Position numbers and translations under genes: made by a program. The notes under the pieces were generated by a model. That model was not told the DNA's origin. It saw nothing but the letters and a program-made list of their open reading frames with translations, and did not search any database. A stretch of 64,000 nucleotides of DNA from Paludibacteraceae bacterium (lineage in GTDB: Bacteria; Bacteroidota; Bacteroidia; Bacteroidales; Paludibacteraceae), in assembly GCA_017444615.1 (NCBI GenBank), contig JAFSWF010000001.1, forward strand, positions 1 to 64,000, read 5' to 3'. Positions 27,193-36,052 of the stretch are shown one piece after another. Each line of letters begins with the position of its first letter. Position 1 is the first letter of the stretch.

Positions 27193-27752
27193 TTTATTTG
27201 CAGTTATTCCTGTCCTTCTTTAAGATCGGTCTCTTTGGTTTCGGCGGAGGTTTAGCTATCTTATCGTTGATACAGATGGATGTAGAGCAATACGGTTGGA
27301 TGAGTCAGCAGGAGTTTGTGGATATCGTAGCGGTGAGCCAAGTGACACCGGGTCCGATTGGTATTAACTGCGCCACGTATGTGGGTTATACCACTGCCGG
27401 TATATGGGGAAGCCTCCTTGCTACTACCGCTATTATCCTGCCAAGTCTGATTATTATGCTGAGTATCTGCAAGGCCTATTTCTGGCTTAGCCAACGCTTC
27501 CATGGCAACCCTTATTTCGAACAGACGCTGCGTATGTTACGGTTCACGGTGATTGGTCTTATAGCCTCCGCCGCCCTGATGCTCATCCAACCCACGAACT
27601 TCATTGACCCTATCAGTTGGATCATCTTCGGCGTAGTAGCGTTCTTTACCGTTTTGCCGGAGGTGATAAAAAACAAAGTGACTAACGTCATTAGTCACCC
27701 TATTCTACTGATTGTGCTGGCCGGTATAGCCGGGTACTGCATTTATCGCTAA
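27189..27752 (+). CDS. chrA: Chromate transporter, C-half type (short-chain CHR)
   Basis: 187 residues. ATG 27189 overlaps the previous stop (ATGA); longer upstream readings are antisense-free but lack membrane character. Signature FKIGLFGFGGGLAILSLIQ and VSQVTPGPIGINCATYVG. Five membrane segments. It pairs with the previous protein to make a full CHR transporter. It converges with the helicase gene, overlapping it by 4 bases, so no terminator separates them. Confidence 0.87.
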   Translation: MIYLQLFLSFFKIGLFGFGGGLAILSLIQMDVEQYGWMSQQEFVDIVAVSQVTPGPIGINCATYVGYTTAGIWGSLLATTAIILPSLIIMLSICKAYFWLSQRFHGNPYFEQTLRMLRFTVIGLIASAALMLIQPTNFIDPISWIIFGVVAFFTVLPEVIKNKVTNVISHPILLIVLAGIAGYCIYR

Positions 27753-30025
27753 GCTTTTTCCAGTTTTGCGTGCGAGAGAAGGAGTGTTTTGGTACCAACG
27801 GTATCGAAGGCTATTTCTATCTTATCATTCTCCGTCACTTCATCGCGATAGACGCGCGAGACGGTGCCTAACCCAAACACGCGATGCGAGACACGTGTAC
27901 CTTCCGCCCAAACGGAAGGGATGGGTCCAGTCAGGGTCTCGTTGGTGATTGGTGATGGGTGATGGGTGACGGGTGATGTCGGTTTCTCGGTATCTCGGGA
28001 TACCGGTGTACCGAAGTTAGCGGGTCTCGAATAATTCGTGAACCGTGGCTGCGTGGGAGCCGAAGACCGTTGGAAATCAAAGTAACGGCGGTCGATATCG
28101 TTTAGGAACCGACTGGGAGAATTGAACGCCATCTGTCCGTTGCGGAATCGTTGCCGCGCATAACTGAGGTAACACTGCTCCATTGCGCGGGTGATCGCCA
28201 CATAGAGCAATCGGCGTTCTTCCTCTATCTCTTTGGCACTGACGCAGAACTGCGAGGGGAAGAGGTTCTCCTCCAGACCAACGATGAAAACGACGGGGAA
28301 CTCCAGTCCTTTCGCCGCATGAACGGTCATTAGCGTGACCCGTTCGGTCGTATCTTCCAAGTTCTCGTCTTGGTCTGTTTGCAGGCTCACTTCGCTCAAG
28401 AAATCCGTGATGGGCGTAAAATCAATGCCTTCTTCTTGTCGCATGGCAACGAACTCACGGATGGCGTTGAGTAACTCCTGCACGTTCTGCGCACGGTCGA
28501 TTCCTTCGGGCGTGGTATCCAAAGCGAGCGCCGTGGTGACACCGGTCGTACGGAGTGTATGTTCCGCAAATGTATAAGCATCCATCGTCTCACTGAGTGA
28601 GGCAAGGTCATCCATCTGCTGGGCGAATGCGCGGATTTTCTTTTGGGTAGCTGCGCTGACCTCCAGTCCGGTCTCCTCGGGCGCGCGCATGATAGTAAGG
28701 TACGCGCGATGATGCTCGATGGCATTTGCCGCTACTTTCTTCATCGTCGTCTCCCCAATGCCCCTTCCGGGAAAAGACACTATACGCAGCAAGGCTTCGT
28801 TATCGCGCGGATTGACGGCGATGCGGAAATAGCCCAAGGCGTCTTTGATCTCCTTGCGCTGATAGAACGACGTGCCGCCGTAGATACGATACGGTATATT
28901 ACGTTTACGCAGTTCGCCTTCGAAAGCACGGGATTGGGCATTCGTGCGGTAGAGCACCGTCATATCATCCAACGCGTGCGTGCGAGCGGATTTGATTTTA
29001 GCAATGATCTGCGCCACGCCTTCCGCCTCCGCACGGTCATCCATATACGCCTGCAGATGAAGCGGAGCACCTTCTTCCTTCTCGGAATAGACTTGTTTCT
29101 CTATCTGGTGGATATTCTTATGAATGAGCGAATTGGCCGCATTGACGATGTTTTGCGTCGAGCGGTAGTTACGCTCTAACTTGAAGATACGAGCATCGGC
29201 GTACTGCTGACGGAAATTGAGGATATTACGAATGTCCGCCCCGCGGAAGGAATAGATACTCTGCGCGTCGTCACCTACCACACAGATATTCTGTTGCGGT
29301 TCCGCCAGCCGGCTAACCAGCAGGTACTGGACATAGTTGGTATCTTGATACTCATCGACGAGGACATACCGGAACAGATGCTGTAACTGTTCGCGTATAT
29401 CGGCATGCTGGTCAATGAGCCGCAGCATATTCAGCAGCAGATCATCAAAATCCATCGCATTGGCGGCTTTGAGTCGAAGTTGGTACTGCTCGTAGATAGT
29501 GGTCAGTTCGTACATGCGCGCTTCGCGGTCCTGTCGTTGTAACTCACGATTAGCCCCATACTGCGCCGGAGAGATGAGGTTATTCTTCGCCATGGAGATA
29601 CGACTAAGCACATTCGCCGGCTTATAGACCTTATCATCCAATCCGTTCTCCTTGCAGATCGCTTTGAGTAGCGATTTGCTATCGGGGGTGTCATAGATGG
29701 TAAAATCGCGCGTATAGCCTAAGCGCTCGGCATCGCGGCGTAAGAGTCGCGTACAGACGGAGTGGAAAGTGCCCATCATCAGATAGCGGGCTTCGGTATT
29801 GCCCACCAAACGGATGATACGCTCTTTCATCTCTCGCGCGGCTTTGTTGGTAAAGGTGAGCGCAAGGATGGAACCCGCCGGCACTCCTTGCTGCAGTAGA
29901 TAGGCGATGCGATAGGTTAAGACACGCGTCTTACCCGACCCGGCGCCCGCTACAATCAAGGTCGGCCCTTCTGTATGCGTCACAGCAGCCCGCTGACTAT
30001 CATTCAAAGAACTGAGCAGATCCAT
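27749..30025 (-). CDS. pcrA: UvrD/PcrA-type DNA helicase
   Basis: 758 residues. A superfamily 1A helicase: Walker A VAGAGSGKT (27-35), TFTNKAAREMKER, DEYQDTN, VGDDAQSIYSFRGA, YRSTQNI, LTVHAAKGLEFPVVF and the QxxR-type VAITRAMEQ motif. It unwinds DNA in nucleotide excision and mismatch repair and clears RecA filaments. Near the C-terminus there is a low-complexity stretch (27943-28018, protein SRDTEKPTSPVTHHPSPIT) that is not part of the family; the Tudor-like end with GTRVSHRVFGLGTVSRV follows. First gene read after the outer-membrane pair, 6 bases downstream. Confidence 0.93.
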   Translation of the reverse strand: MDLLSSLNDSQRAAVTHTEGPTLIVAGAGSGKTRVLTYRIAYLLQQGVPAGSILALTFTNKAAREMKERIIRLVGNTEARYLMMGTFHSVCTRLLRRDAERLGYTRDFTIYDTPDSKSLLKAICKENGLDDKVYKPANVLSRISMAKNNLISPAQYGANRELQRQDREARMYELTTIYEQYQLRLKAANAMDFDDLLLNMLRLIDQHADIREQLQHLFRYVLVDEYQDTNYVQYLLVSRLAEPQQNICVVGDDAQSIYSFRGADIRNILNFRQQYADARIFKLERNYRSTQNIVNAANSLIHKNIHQIEKQVYSEKEEGAPLHLQAYMDDRAEAEGVAQIIAKIKSARTHALDDMTVLYRTNAQSRAFEGELRKRNIPYRIYGGTSFYQRKEIKDALGYFRIAVNPRDNEALLRIVSFPGRGIGETTMKKVAANAIEHHRAYLTIMRAPEETGLEVSAATQKKIRAFAQQMDDLASLSETMDAYTFAEHTLRTTGVTTALALDTTPEGIDRAQNVQELLNAIREFVAMRQEEGIDFTPITDFLSEVSLQTDQDENLEDTTERVTLMTVHAAKGLEFPVVFIVGLEENLFPSQFCVSAKEIEEERRLLYVAITRAMEQCYLSYARQRFRNGQMAFNSPSRFLNDIDRRYFDFQRSSAPTQPRFTNYSRPANFGTPVSRDTEKPTSPVTHHPSPITNETLTGPIPSVWAEGTRVSHRVFGLGTVSRVYRDEVTENDKIEIAFDTVGTKTLLLSHAKLEKA
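27943..28018 (-). repeat. In-frame word repeats inside the helicase gene
   Basis: Two adjacent words: about five copies of GGTGATGG(G) at 27949-27978 and a TCTCGGGATACCGGT type at 27985-28010. They encode THHPSPIT-like sequence in the linker before the C-terminal domain, leaving the frame intact. Confidence 0.8.
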
Positions 30026-30030
30026 ACAAC

Positions 30031-31818
30031 TTAGAAGCGATACGTGGCGCCTAACAAGAAATTGATACCTTCGGACTGATAACCGTAGAAGATATCGTTC
30101 TTGTAATGCAGCCAGTTATTGAGTTGGAAGAACAAAGTGAGGTTAGGTTGCTTCACCTTCCCTATCCACATTTCGTACTGAAGACCCAGGTTGAGTTGCA
30201 CCGTAGGTTTGAGTATATGTTCCCCATCCGTAGCTAACGCAATTCGCTTACCGGCAAAATAATTATCCGAATAAAGCGACCAATGTTGGTCAATTCGTCC
30301 GTCTATACGCAGTCCTGCCTCCCAATTAGGTCGGTCATACACCGTCGTATCTCCCCGCCAGAAATAGTAATCACCATACAAGTTGATACGAATTATATCC
30401 TGATAGTGATAATTGATTGCCGCGCCTACTTTGCCACGTTGATAATTGGTATGCCTATGCACAAACTCGCCCAACGGCCGTTTGATGGTCAAATGCTCCA
30501 TCGGCGTAACGGTATCCGCTGTAGCAATCCAATAGTCTTCGTCAATCATATAAGCATATCCGCCGTGCAGTTCGATATATAAATCACGGTAAGGACGAAT
30601 ATGGAATCCCACTTCTGCATCCACCGGTGTATAGGCGCCACAAGGATGGATGATGCCGGCATGGATAAGACTATAGCGGTTTTCCTCCATATAACTCTGC
30701 AGAGATCCCAAGCCTTGATTGCCCAGCACATCCGCATAGACCGTCAACCAGTTACGGGCTATTTGCGCTTCCAGATTGATGTGCGGAGAGGGTGCAAAAC
30801 TAAGATCCTTGACGTTGGATAAGTGTTGATGCCCTTTGCCGATATTCATATCCAGATTGATACCTACATGCAGATTAACCCGTCTTCCCTCGTACGCATA
30901 GTACGGTTCAAAACGGATATTATGGCGGTTGGTATAGAGCGAATCAGGAATAGTAGCCGCCAGATTGCCTCTTAGTTGCAGAAAATTATTCTGCACATAG
31001 GCGTTCACACCCACATGGTGTTCATCGCGATGCCAATCGAACGCGCCGTGCGTACGTACCTGATGTTCGGCTACGGCATTGGCTTTGGCAAACAACGCAT
31101 AGCCTGTTTGGAACTTATACTGCACCTCTTGACGGGGATTCGATTTGACGCCTATGAACGCCTCTGCGGTCCAGAGAGTGGTCTTATCTTTATCCGTAAA
31201 AGCAGGAGCCGGATAAGCCACTTTGTCTGCCACCCAGGCATTGGTCGGTGCTAACGAATAATCAAAGAAATGACCGTATTTATGGAAGAACACATTCCCT
31301 CCGTTAACACCGAAATAGAGGTCGCAAGTAGAGAATTGATGCGTGAAGTTCATCCCTAATTTCGATTTACTCAGCGTCTTCAAGCCCCACTGCGCTCGAT
31401 GGTGGGCATAGACATCTAATACAGACTTCTTCTTATCATCGAGTCGATATCCGAAATCAAAGAGGGTGTTCACATGTCCGAAAGCGCCGCGCACATATCC
31501 GTGGTAGGGTTGCGTTGCCGCAAAACGGGTAGGTTGTGACAAGATAGGACTGAGTGTGATACCGGGGTTCACCTCCGCCGTATAGTCGGAATACTCCACC
31601 GTAACGGGTTCAATAGTGGTCTCCACTACAGCCGGTTGCGTATGGATCTTACCCGCACTCTGAATAACCGGCTGAAAATCCCGTTCCACCGTCACTGTGC
31701 GATCCAGATCCTGGGCGAAAGAGACGGTATAAACCATAAGCACCATAGCCATCACGGAATACCGGTATACCGGCATATCGGAACACCGGTGTGGCGCTAT
31801 AAAATTACTCTTCATCAT
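30031..31818 (-). CDS. Outer-membrane beta-barrel protein paired with a TPR protein
   Basis: 595 residues. The signal peptide (to FAQ, about residue 35) is preceded by an unusual polar stretch encoded by ACCGGTAT-type word repeats. A conserved periplasmic segment (RTVTVERDFQPVIQSAGKI) follows, then amphipathic strands alternating every ~20 residues and a C-terminal aromatic (LLGATYRF), the mark of an outer-membrane barrel. There is no TonB plug. Its start lies 14 bases inside the TPR gene, so the two are coupled and likely act as one complex. This gene pair is widespread in Bacteroidales, but I know no assigned function. Confidence 0.7.
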   Translation of the reverse strand: MMKSNFIAPHRCSDMPVYRYSVMAMVLMVYTVSFAQDLDRTVTVERDFQPVIQSAGKIHTQPAVVETTIEPVTVEYSDYTAEVNPGITLSPILSQPTRFAATQPYHGYVRGAFGHVNTLFDFGYRLDDKKKSVLDVYAHHRAQWGLKTLSKSKLGMNFTHQFSTCDLYFGVNGGNVFFHKYGHFFDYSLAPTNAWVADKVAYPAPAFTDKDKTTLWTAEAFIGVKSNPRQEVQYKFQTGYALFAKANAVAEHQVRTHGAFDWHRDEHHVGVNAYVQNNFLQLRGNLAATIPDSLYTNRHNIRFEPYYAYEGRRVNLHVGINLDMNIGKGHQHLSNVKDLSFAPSPHINLEAQIARNWLTVYADVLGNQGLGSLQSYMEENRYSLIHAGIIHPCGAYTPVDAEVGFHIRPYRDLYIELHGGYAYMIDEDYWIATADTVTPMEHLTIKRPLGEFVHRHTNYQRGKVGAAINYHYQDIIRINLYGDYYFWRGDTTVYDRPNWEAGLRIDGRIDQHWSLYSDNYFAGKRIALATDGEHILKPTVQLNLGLQYEMWIGKVKQPNLTLFFQLNNWLHYKNDIFYGYQSEGINFLLGATYRF

Positions 31819-34753
31819 GCACCTCCTTTTCTTCGGGGTTCTCTAATTCATCCAATACAGCGAGGCGTGATTCTATCAGCGCAGGAATATCATCGCCTTG
31901 TTGCAGGTAGTTCTGCTGCAAGACGAGCAGGTACTGACGGGCTTGGAAATTCTCTCCTCGCCGCAGATTGATATCGCTCAAAAGGATGAGTGCGCGCGCT
32001 AACCAGTATTGCTGCTGCGTATTCATCTTTGCAAACGCCATCACCTCCGCCTCTGCCTCATCTAACAGTTGTTGCTCGAAATAGGCTTGCGCCAACAGAT
32101 ACTTAGCCTCAGCCCCTTGCGCTGTGCGCACTTCCTGCGACAACTGCTCCAAATCCGGCATGGCCTGAATCCATAACCCTTGCGCAATATATGCTTTCGC
32201 ACGTCCGTAAAGCGCCACAGACCGCATCTCATCGCTCACCGGTTTATCCGACAGGATTTGTCCGGCTATATCAATGACCGTCTGATGGCGGTTAAGATGT
32301 TGGTTGCAATACAAGATACCTAACCGCGCGGTATTCACTTGTTCTCGGTTAGACGCCAAACTCAGCAGTCGATAATACGCCTCGGAAGCGGTGGTGTAGT
32401 CGTGGTTATCATAACTGATTTCCGCTACGCGGGTAGCTGCTTCTTTCTGATACGGGTTGGCTGCCATCTCAGCCAGCACAGCATAATGCGTCAAGGCGTC
32501 GTTCTTATTGCCTAAGCGGTAATACGAATCCGCCAGGTAATAGCGTGCGTTGGTGCAATAACGGCCTCCGGCACAGTACTGCGCAATATAGTGTGCCAGT
32601 GCGACCGAGGCTTTCTGATACGCTGCCTGCATATACTGCATCTCCGCTGCTGCGTAGAGCAGACTGTCTTCTTGCGTAGTGACGTTCATGTTCATTTTGG
32701 CCAACTGCTTGGTATAGGCCATATACTCGCTCACGTTGCCGGTCTCTACATACAACGCCTGTAAGGCTTCCAATGCCGTGTAGGCTTCTTCGGTTGCAGG
32801 ATACGACTCTATGGTCTTACGGTAAGCCGCGATAGCTTGGTTGGTCTGATGCAAGTTGCGATAAATCATCGCTCGTTCCAACGAAGCTTTACGCGCCAAC
32901 GTGGAGTTGGGATAAGCTGCCAATAACTGCTCATAGGTACCCACGGCTGCTTTTTCTTCGTTCAACTGCAACTGTGCCCGTGCTATCTCATACATACCAT
33001 CATCGGCATAGTCTGATTTGGGATACGTGGTCACCAATTCACGCAAAACGTTCACTTTATCGCTGTACTTATGCTGCAAGCCCAAGGCGTATCCACGTTG
33101 AAAAAGAGCGTAGTCGGAACCGGCGGCCTGCAGGTTGCTCACCTGCGCATAGTAACTGATCGCTTGCGGGAAATTACGCGCGTTGAAATAGCAGTCGCCT
33201 ATCCGGTTGAGCGCATCCGCATACGTGGGGTCAGTAGGCTCAATAGCATCTATATAGGTACTAAAGACACTGCGTGCTTGGTCGTATTGGGCTTGCGAGA
33301 AATAGCAATACGCCTGCAGATAGTGCGCCACGGTGTAGTTACGAGACTGGCGTGCATCCGAACGGGCAAAGAACGCTTTCGTATCTTGCTCGCACGCTTC
33401 ATACGCCCGCAGACGGTAGTTAGCCTCCGCCCGCAGATAATACGCTTCGGTAGTATAACGGGCTGATTCGGAGGTATGATTAATCACTTCGCTCATCCAC
33501 TCCACCGTTTGCTGCATCTTACCTTGCAGGTAGCTGTCTGCGCCTAATTGGTAGCGCAGATACTGCTTTGTCTCCAGCATCTTAGGCGTAGGGTTAGGAA
33601 TCGAATCCAAGGTAGCTATCGCCGCAGCGTAGTTCTTGCTTTGCATCAGCGCATCACTGAGCAGATGGTACACACTGGCTTCGTATTTAGAATTCGGAAA
33701 GCGCGTCAGAAAATCATTGAACGCCCGCACGGATTCGCCTAAGGCGCTAGACGAACGATAGGTGCAGAGGGTGTAGTTATACGCTGCCTCTTCTGTCACC
33801 GAAGGCGTAATACCATACCCCGCCGCAGCCTGGTAGGCTAATTTAGCTTGTTCCGGTTGGTTCAAATGCACATAGGCATTACCCATGGTCAAACAAGCGG
33901 CCTCCGACAAACTATCCTTCTCTTGTTTCACCCGTTTCAAGGCTTGCACAGCCTCCGCATAGTGCTCCGTTTGATACTGCGCTACGCCTAACATATACAG
34001 GTCTTCTCGTACCGGTTCGGATTTCTGCTCTGTTACCGCTTGTACGTATGTATCCAATTGTTCGGCAGCTGACAGATAGTCCGAACGGAAGAAATAGATC
34101 TCCCCTACTATACGGTGCAACTCCGCATTATTCTCATTATTCGGATACTGCTGGAGTAACGATATTGCCCGAGACTCTACCTCTTCCGTCTCGCCTTGCA
34201 TATAACGGATCTGTGTAATATAATACGGCACCGTCTGTTGATACTCCTTCACCGTTTCCAACTGCTCCAATACCGGCAGCGCCTGAGCGTACTTGCCATC
34301 CTTATACAAGCAATAGGCATAGTAATACGTTGCCTTCGTAGTATAGCGATGGGTGCTCTTACTCAAAGGACCGAAATAAACGGCTGCACGGTCATACTCC
34401 TGCTGCATCAGATAAGCGTAGCCACGGTAGAACGCATAATCCGTCTGATGAGGACGACTGAGCGCACGCGACTCCACTTGCTCCAAGAGTTTCACGCCTT
34501 GTTTGTAATGCCCTTTCTCCACCTGTAGCACGCCTTGCATGAACTTCACCTCGTCGGCAAAAGTGGTATAGGGATATGCCCGCAAGTATTCCTTGAGGTC
34601 GTTTTGCAAGGCCTTATCACGCCCGTCAAAGCGCGACTCCAACACCCGATACTGCGTCTCCATCTCCGGTACTTGGGCATAAGCCGGAAGCGTACAGAGT
34701 ACAGCATACAGCGTACAAAGAATCGTAATAACGTAATAACGTAATGACGTCAT
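31805..34753 (-). CDS. Large periplasmic TPR protein
   Basis: 982 residues. ATG at 34753 is preferred; a TTG at 34777 lies inside a TTGAAAA repeat. The signal peptide ends at AYAQ. Almost the whole protein is tetratricopeptide-like repeats (A.Y.LG..Y, for example FQRGYALGLQHKYSD and AKYLLAQAYFEQQLLDEAE), about twenty units. This is similar in style to YbgF/BamD scaffold proteins. It overlaps the barrel gene by 14 bases. Its signal peptide is encoded by two tandem word repeats (34683-34753), which is striking. Probable role: periplasmic scaffold for an envelope complex; not demonstrated. Confidence 0.8.
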   Translation of the reverse strand: MTSLRYYVITILCTLYAVLCTLPAYAQVPEMETQYRVLESRFDGRDKALQNDLKEYLRAYPYTTFADEVKFMQGVLQVEKGHYKQGVKLLEQVESRALSRPHQTDYAFYRGYAYLMQQEYDRAAVYFGPLSKSTHRYTTKATYYYAYCLYKDGKYAQALPVLEQLETVKEYQQTVPYYITQIRYMQGETEEVESRAISLLQQYPNNENNAELHRIVGEIYFFRSDYLSAAEQLDTYVQAVTEQKSEPVREDLYMLGVAQYQTEHYAEAVQALKRVKQEKDSLSEAACLTMGNAYVHLNQPEQAKLAYQAAAGYGITPSVTEEAAYNYTLCTYRSSSALGESVRAFNDFLTRFPNSKYEASVYHLLSDALMQSKNYAAAIATLDSIPNPTPKMLETKQYLRYQLGADSYLQGKMQQTVEWMSEVINHTSESARYTTEAYYLRAEANYRLRAYEACEQDTKAFFARSDARQSRNYTVAHYLQAYCYFSQAQYDQARSVFSTYIDAIEPTDPTYADALNRIGDCYFNARNFPQAISYYAQVSNLQAAGSDYALFQRGYALGLQHKYSDKVNVLRELVTTYPKSDYADDGMYEIARAQLQLNEEKAAVGTYEQLLAAYPNSTLARKASLERAMIYRNLHQTNQAIAAYRKTIESYPATEEAYTALEALQALYVETGNVSEYMAYTKQLAKMNMNVTTQEDSLLYAAAEMQYMQAAYQKASVALAHYIAQYCAGGRYCTNARYYLADSYYRLGNKNDALTHYAVLAEMAANPYQKEAATRVAEISYDNHDYTTASEAYYRLLSLASNREQVNTARLGILYCNQHLNRHQTVIDIAGQILSDKPVSDEMRSVALYGRAKAYIAQGLWIQAMPDLEQLSQEVRTAQGAEAKYLLAQAYFEQQLLDEAEAEVMAFAKMNTQQQYWLARALILLSDINLRRGENFQARQYLLVLQQNYLQQGDDIPALIESRLAVLDELENPEEKEVHDEE

Positions 34754-34800
34754 AACGAAAAAACTTTCAATTTTCAATTTCTATTTTCAAATTCACACTT
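34683..34800. repeat. Stacked word repeats forming a signal-peptide region
   Basis: Three words follow one another: GTACAGAGTACAGCATAC type (34689-34718), CGTAATAACG type (34723-34757) and TTCAATTTTCAA type (34765-34796). The first two encode the TPR protein's signal peptide on the minus strand; the third lies upstream of its start. Confidence 0.85.
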
Positions 34801-34807
34801 GCTCCAA

Positions 34808-36052
34808 TTACCGAGCAAGTTTGATCTCGTTCCACATTTCGAGCAACATCTCTTGACTCTCTCCGGCATCATGCATCAACGCGCAGCGGTCGATGATACT
34901 CTTGTCTGCATAATAAACGGGGTTGAGATGCAAAGCGTGCGGGTCAACTAACTCACCTTCTACGCTAATCGGTTCTTCGCCAAAGAAATACGAAGCATCC
35001 ACCGTCTCGGGCCATTCTTCTTCATCGTTTTGTGCTGCCAAAATAGCCTCAGCGGCTTTGGTACCACCGGCACAAGACACATAACCGATCTCATCCATAT
35101 TTGCCAACGCGTTTTCTGCCTTGCACATATAATCGATGAAATAAGTAGCCGCCTTCACATTCTTTGCATACTTAGGAATTACCCAACCGTCAAACCACAC
35201 GTTCGAACCTTCTTGCGGTACGATATAATCCAGAAGAACTCCCATTTCTGCTGCCTCTTCGATAGCGAATTGGGCGTCACCGGACCAACTCAGGTTCAGC
35301 CATGCTTTGCCTTTGGTCATCTCTTCCTTTCCGAAATCCACTTCCCATCCGCAGATTTGTTTCTTAGCCTCCAAGAGGATATGTTTGACAGCCTCTACAC
35401 GTGGTTTGGTGATGTTACGAACCAGTTCATCGCGGTTCACGGTTCCGGCCTCTAACTCATTGCGGAAAGCGTACAGAACCAATACCGAATAGACATCGCG
35501 GAACGCATCTTTCATCAAAATACGGTTCTCGAACTTAGGATTGAGCACCGCCGCCCAAGAAAGCAAGTCATTGCGGTTAACGAACTGAGGGTTATAGATA
35601 AAGCCAGTTGTGCCCCACATATAACCTACCGTATAATCGCTTACTTGCACATCCGCCGTTGGCGCCATCTGTTGGAACTTATTCAGCACAAACGAAGAGA
35701 TATTATCGAAATAGAAGATACTATCTGCTATCAAGTCCTTCTGAATAGGAATCAAGAGGTCTTTTTTCAGCATACGCTCGATGATATACTCCGACGGACA
35801 GAACACGTCATAGTCTTCGTGTCCCACCTCAATCTTGGTCAGGGCCGTCTCGTTGATATCAAAAGTCTCATAAACGAGTTCTACTTTCTCACCCGTTTGG
35901 TCAAAATACCACTTCTCAAAATTAGCCTTCACTTCGGGATTGATATAATCCGCCCAGTTGAGCACTTTGAGTTGATGCGCACGGTCAGCACCGCCGCAAG
36001 AAGCAAATACGATGGCTACTACAGCCAGCATAGCAACAATTCCTTTTTTCAT
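34808..36052 (-). CDS. potD: Spermidine/putrescine ABC transporter, substrate-binding lipoprotein
   Basis: 414 residues. Lipobox at Cys19 (VFASC). A periplasmic binding protein of the PotD type: LKVLNWADYINPEV, FEKWYFDQTGEKVELVYETFDINET, DVFCPSEYIIERM, NLSWSGDAQFAIEE and WFDGWVIPKYAKN. It captures polyamines and delivers them to the PotBC permease. Overlaps potC by 4 bases. Last gene of the potABCD operon, which is transcribed from the promoter at 39822-39853. A lipid anchor replaces free periplasmic location of E. coli PotD. Confidence 0.93.
   Translation of the reverse strand: MKKGIVAMLAVVAIVFASCGGADRAHQLKVLNWADYINPEVKANFEKWYFDQTGEKVELVYETFDINETALTKIEVGHEDYDVFCPSEYIIERMLKKDLLIPIQKDLIADSIFYFDNISSFVLNKFQQMAPTADVQVSDYTVGYMWGTTGFIYNPQFVNRNDLLSWAAVLNPKFENRILMKDAFRDVYSVLVLYAFRNELEAGTVNRDELVRNITKPRVEAVKHILLEAKKQICGWEVDFGKEEMTKGKAWLNLSWSGDAQFAIEEAAEMGVLLDYIVPQEGSNVWFDGWVIPKYAKNVKAATYFIDYMCKAENALANMDEIGYVSCAGGTKAAEAILAAQNDEEEWPETVDASYFFGEEPISVEGELVDPHALHLNPVYYADKSIIDRCALMHDAGESQEMLLEMWNEIKLAR

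Noticed and set aside
27749..27752. Frameshift joining the chromate transporter and the helicase
   Set aside because: The genes are on opposite strands and simply converge with a 4-base overlap; both ends match family ends.
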